Below, one piece after another: positions 60,953-64,000 of a stretch of 64,000 nucleotides of DNA; the first letter of the stretch is position 1; each line of letters opens with the position of its first letter. The stretch is from positions 62,001-126,000 of the forward strand of contig JBNAIG010000019.1 of the NCBI GenBank assembly GCA_050031985.1, read 5' to 3'. The notes beneath the pieces were generated by a model. That model saw nothing but the letters and a program-made list of their open reading frames with translations. It had not been told where the DNA came from and searched no databases. Source of the stretch: SZUA-368 sp028533045. Lineage in GTDB: Bacteria > Spirochaetota > Spirochaetia > DSM-2461. Made by a program: the position numbers and the translations under genes.

Positions 60953-61187
60953 CGCGGGTCTCGCTTATGATTCCCAGAGTCGCCTGGGGACGGAGGGTGC
61001 GGCCTTTGAAGATGGTCATTATCTCCTTTTCATGATCGCTCCAATTCGCTTTATCCACAAAATCGGCGGGGATAAGTCGGGCTACCGGTGTTTTACGATG
61101 ACAAATAGTTACCGATTCCCCGTTTTTTACGAATTTTAGAATATCCGCCAGATTATGTTGCATTTCGCGAATAGTAAATCGCCGCAT
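60942..61187 (-). CDS. Phd/YefM-family antitoxin
   Basis: The 81-aa protein has the Phd/YefM fold: FTIREMQHNLADILKFVKNGESVTI at the N-terminus (DNA-binding and dimer part), then HRKTPVARLIPAD, and a C-terminal toxin-binding tail. AAGGCGG precedes ATG 61187. The promoter at 61215-61243 is overlapped by the direct repeat ACAAAATG (61228-61235 and 61240-61247), a possible autoregulatory site. Confidence 0.85.
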   Translation of the reverse strand: MRRFTIREMQHNLADILKFVKNGESVTICHRKTPVARLIPADFVDKANWSDHEKEIMTIFKGRTLRPQATLGIISETRDEF

Positions 61188-61214
61188 TCTACCGCCTTAG
61201 CCCGTTGTGGGGCT

Positions 61215-61243
61215 GTTATAGTGTCTAACAAAATGTAAGACAA
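61215..61243 (-). promoter_or_regulatory. Promoter of the toxin-antitoxin pair
   Basis: The minus strand has a -35 TTGTCT (61238-61243), 17-bp spacer and a -10 TATAAC (61215-61220). ACAAAATG repeats at 12-bp spacing overlap the -35. Confidence 0.55.
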
Positions 61244-61320
61244 AATGCTTTTCCTGTCAATAAATCCCCCGATTTTCCCATCTGCTAATGATTTGTTAAC
61301 ATTCCCCTCACAGTTCTACC

Positions 61321-61349
61321 TTGATGTAGAAAAAAAATTGAACTACCAT
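61321..61349 (+). promoter_or_regulatory. Promoter of cysD (leaderless)
   Basis: TTGATG (61321-61326), 17 bp, then TACCAT (61344-61349). Seven bases separate the -10 from the cysD ATG, which has no Shine-Dalgarno. Confidence 0.55.
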
Positions 61350-61356
61350 ATCTTCC

Positions 61357-62238
61357 ATGGATCATTTGGATGAATTAGAAAGTCTGAGTATTCACCTCTT
61401 GCGTGAAGCTTATGCGAACTTCAATAACCTTTGTATGCTGTGGTCAATCGGTAAAGATTCCACCGTACTGCTCTGGTTAGCCCGTAAGGCCTTTTACGGC
61501 CACGTCCCCTTTCCCCTGGTACACATCGACACCTCTTACAAAATTCCCGAGATGATCGAGTACCGTGACCGTCTTGCGGCGGAATGGAAACTGCCCATGG
61601 TTTACGGTGAGCACCGAGAAGCCCTGGATGCAGGAGATACTTACCCCAACGGAAAAGTCGACCGAATTACTTGCTGCAGCAAGCTCAAGGCGGAGGCTCT
61701 TAAGAATACCCTGTCCGGAGACTGGACCCGTTACCGCTTCAACCACCGTAAAGGGAGCTACGAAGTGGATAGCGATACGGAACGGTACACCGGCGTTATC
61801 GTAGGTGTGCGGGCCGATGAAGAGGGCTCCCGTTCCAAGGAGCGTTACTTCTCTCCCCGTAACGAGGAGAACAACTGGGACGTTGGCGACCAGCCCCCGG
61901 AATTCTGGAATCAGTACAAGACTGACTTTGCTCCCGGTACACACGTACGTATCCATCCTCTTCTGGACTGGACCGAGCTAAACATCTGGGAATACATTGA
62001 GCGGGAGAACATCCCCACCGTATCCCTTTATTATAATCAGGGCGACGGCAAGCGCTATCGTTCATTGGGCTGTATGCCCTGTACCCACCCGGTTGAGTCG
62101 GATGCCCGCAATGTTCGGGAAATCATTGAAGAACTCAAGACCGGTAAGTTTTCCAACATCGCCGAGCGGTCCGGTCGGGCCCAGGACAAGGAAGACGGGG
62201 GCGGACTGGAAACTCTGAGACGGGACGGGTACATGTAG
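61357..62238 (+). CDS. cysD: Sulfate adenylyltransferase subunit 2
   Basis: The ATP-sulfurylase subunit makes adenosine phosphosulfate (APS) from sulfate and ATP. The 293-aa protein has the PP-loop SIGKDSTVLLWLARKAF, the phrase FPLVHIDTSYKIPEM and the C-terminal RYRSLGCMPCTHPVES. It is followed directly by cysN (the next base starts its ATG). The two genes activate sulfate for assimilation, or here possibly for sulfation. The gene is probably translated from a leaderless mRNA. Confidence 0.95.
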   Translation: MDHLDELESLSIHLLREAYANFNNLCMLWSIGKDSTVLLWLARKAFYGHVPFPLVHIDTSYKIPEMIEYRDRLAAEWKLPMVYGEHREALDAGDTYPNGKVDRITCCSKLKAEALKNTLSGDWTRYRFNHRKGSYEVDSDTERYTGVIVGVRADEEGSRSKERYFSPRNEENNWDVGDQPPEFWNQYKTDFAPGTHVRIHPLLDWTELNIWEYIERENIPTVSLYYNQGDGKRYRSLGCMPCTHPVESDARNVREIIEELKTGKFSNIAERSGRAQDKEDGGGLETLRRDGYM

Positions 62239-64000
62239 ATGAATAGTGAAATGAAAGAACAGATGAACATCGTTATTACCGGTCACGTAGACCACGGTAA
62301 GAGTACGGTTATCGGTCGAATGCTGGCCGACACGGGAAGCCTGCCCGAGGGAAAACTGGAATCGGTTAAGAAAAACTGTGAACGAAACTCCAAGCCCTTT
62401 GAATATGCCTTTCTTCTGGACGCTCTGAAAGATGAGCAGGCCCAGGGTATCACCATTGATGCGGCCCGTGTCTTCTTTAACACCGAACAGCGGGACTACA
62501 TTATCCTCGATGCACCGGGACACATCGAATTCCTCAAGAACATGGTTACCGGAGCCGCCCGTGCGGAAGCGGCCTTTTTAGTAATTGATGCGGACGAAGG
62601 GATTCAGGAGAACTCCAAGCGACACGGCTATCTCCTCTCCATGCTGGGAATCCGACAGCTCTGTGTTCTCGTAAACAAGATGGACCTGGTGGACTACTCC
62701 CAGCGAACCTTCCGCCAGATTGAAAGAAAATACAGCCGGTTCCTCAAGAACCTGGATATGACCGATGTATCCTTCATCCCCGTAAGCGGGCGGGAAGGGG
62801 ACAATATTGCCAGCCTTAGCAAGAACATGCCCTGGTGGACCTCAAATACGGTGCTTTCCCTTCTGGACAGCTTCAAGAAAGAGGAAAAACCCACCGACAT
62901 GCCCTTTCGAATGGCCGTGCAGGACGTGTACAAGTTTACCAACGAAGGGGACAGCCGACGAATCATTGCCGGTACGATTGACTCCGGTGAGCTCCACAAG
63001 GATGACGAACTGATTTTCTATCCCTCCGGAAAGAAGAGCAAGGTCGATTCGATCGAGGTCTTTAACGGTGAGCCCCCGGAGGTCGTAGGTCCCGGACAGG
63101 CCACCGGTTTTACCATGACCGAACAGATTTACGCCAAGCGGGGAAATCTGGTTGCCAAGGTGGGCGAGAAACAGCCTCAGGTAGGGAATGTTTTCCGCGT
63201 CAGCCTGTTCTGGTTGGGCAAAAAGCCTCTGGAAAAAGGCAAAGACTACATCCTCAAAGTAGGAACCGACCGGGTTAAGATGCAGCTTTTCGATACGATT
63301 CGCGTTATTGATGCGTCTAACCTGAATGCGGACAACATGAAGAAAATGGTAGGCCGCCACGATGTGGCCGAGTGTGTTTTTACCACCAAAAGAGCCATTG
63401 CCTTTGACTTGGTAGAAGACCTGCCCAGCGCCAGCCGTTTCGTAATCGTTGACGACTATGAAATCGCCGGGGGCGGTATTATTCGCGAAGTGGTTAAGGA
63501 CAGTATGGCCAGCCATCGCAAGGACGCGATGCACTTAAACTTTAGCTGGGAAACGGGAAATGTTTCCGCTGCGGAAAGGGTGAAAGCCTTGGGGCACAAG
63601 TCCCAGCTTGTTTTGGTGAGTGGCGAAGAGGCTGTTGGAAAGAGCGAAATGTCCAAAGCCCTGGAAAGACGACTTTTTGACCGGGGCTGCAACGTGGTTT
63701 ACCTGGGAATGACCAGCTTCCAGGAAGACGGAGAAGAGGCCGACTATGGCGATAGCCGCCGAGGACGTCGAATGGCCGCTCACGAGCGGGAAGAGATGAT
63801 TCATCGCCTGGCCCTATTCGCCAAGATGTCCATGGAAGGGGGAGCCATTTTGGTTGTATCCTGTTCCGAATTGACCTCGGAAGAGCGGGAAGTGATTGCC
63901 ATGGCTATCGAGCCCCATTCCATGAAGACGGTATGGCTTGGCAAGGATTTGACCACGGATCTTAAACCGGACTATCAGATTATGAATGTCTCCGAAGCGG
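62239..64000 (+). CDS. cysN: Sulfate adenylyltransferase subunit 1 (CysN) fused to a divergent APS-kinase-like domain (3' partial)
   Basis: The GTPase subunit has GHVDHGKST, DAPGH and NKMD motifs and the CysN-type QGITIDAAR, followed by EF-Tu-like beta domains. From about residue 450 a second P-loop domain begins (VSGEEAVGKSEMSKALERRL), at the place of APS kinase in CysNC/NodQ fusions. In this domain the kinase's DGDxxR motif after the first strand is missing (VVYLGMTSFQED), so APS-kinase activity is doubtful. The frame is open to the right edge. The GxxDHGKS form of the first loop is closer to elongation factors than the DDGKS of most CysN. Confidence 0.88.
   Translation, partial: MNSEMKEQMNIVITGHVDHGKSTVIGRMLADTGSLPEGKLESVKKNCERNSKPFEYAFLLDALKDEQAQGITIDAARVFFNTEQRDYIILDAPGHIEFLKNMVTGAARAEAAFLVIDADEGIQENSKRHGYLLSMLGIRQLCVLVNKMDLVDYSQRTFRQIERKYSRFLKNLDMTDVSFIPVSGREGDNIASLSKNMPWWTSNTVLSLLDSFKKEEKPTDMPFRMAVQDVYKFTNEGDSRRIIAGTIDSGELHKDDELIFYPSGKKSKVDSIEVFNGEPPEVVGPGQATGFTMTEQIYAKRGNLVAKVGEKQPQVGNVFRVSLFWLGKKPLEKGKDYILKVGTDRVKMQLFDTIRVIDASNLNADNMKKMVGRHDVAECVFTTKRAIAFDLVEDLPSASRFVIVDDYEIAGGGIIREVVKDSMASHRKDAMHLNFSWETGNVSAAERVKALGHKSQLVLVSGEEAVGKSEMSKALERRLFDRGCNVVYLGMTSFQEDGEEADYGDSRRGRRMAAHEREEMIHRLALFAKMSMEGGAILVVSCSELTSEEREVIAMAIEPHSMKTVWLGKDLTTDLKPDYQIMNVSEA

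Overview
The window looks like a chromosomal segment of an anaerobic, nitrogen-fixing, diderm bacterium, most likely a free-living member of the Spirochaetota. The evidence is an archaeal-type prolyl-tRNA synthetase, lipoproteins, an alpha-2-macroglobulin/PBP1C pair, periplasmic-binding-type sensor kinases, a LacI-type sensor fused to GGDEF-EAL, hybrid cluster protein, and a group III (clostridial/methanogen-like) nif cluster with nifI1 and nifI2 between nifH and nifD. The phylum is inferred from gene content, not from a marker tree. No rRNA, tRNA, IS element, phage or CRISPR array was seen.

Layout. 1-6.4 kb: the end of a sensor histidine kinase, a convergent RND/MMPL exporter, 3-methyladenine glycosylase and proS. 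6.4-11.1 kb: a diaminopropionate/N-acyl-D-amino-acid catabolic operon (dpaL, ygeY, D-aminoacylase, XRE-cupin regulator). 11.1-18.9 kb: housekeeping and envelope genes (short asparaginase, lipoprotein, pyruvate kinase, Sua5, chemoreceptor, small Nif11-like protein, ketopantoate reductase). 19.0-23.2 kb: an ArsR-controlled two-subunit permease, a TIGR04076 protein sharing the same operator, a CoA-disulfide-reductase/rhodanese fusion and a divergent DUF134 regulator. 23.3-27.6 kb: a duplicated ABC_sub_bind lipoprotein overlapping a hybrid sensor kinase. 27.6-33.5 kb: an Rrf2-regulator island with hcp and an unusual operon of a cytoplasmic solute-binding-like protein, a UreG/HypB-like GTPase, an ABC ATPase without a permease and a zinc-ribbon peptide. 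33.7-41.8 kb: alpha-2-macroglobulin and pbpC. 41.9-51.8 kb: nif genes on the minus strand in two transcription units, nifH-I1-I2-D-K-nif11-like and nifE-N-B-[2Fe-2S] ferredoxin. 52-57 kb: leaderless phosphatase, C-type-lectin-like secreted protein, mop-nifV operon, putP. 57-64 kb: LacI-PAS-GGDEF-EAL protein, a VapBC-like pair, cysD and cysN (cut by the right edge).

Control signals fit the gene content. Canonical sigma-54 -24/-12 elements (GG-N10-GC) lie in front of nifH, nifE and mop-nifV, so nitrogenase, its cofactor scaffold and homocitrate synthesis look coordinately activated. A shared GGTR-N6-TACCTAAAT motif precedes hcp, the novel operon and the Rrf2 gene. A 20-bp identical dyad precedes arsR and the TIGR04076 gene. 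At least four genes have good -35/-10 promoters placed so that transcription should start at or within about two bases of the start codon, which points to leaderless mRNAs.

The best candidate for an undescribed system is the Rrf2-linked operon at 29.3-32.5 kb: a transporter-like set with no membrane subunit and no signal peptide, which may act on a metal centre or cofactor inside the cell during nitrosative or redox stress. Second is the pair of small Nif11-like proteins, one with a Cys/Ser-rich tail encoded directly behind nifK after an intercistronic stem-loop.
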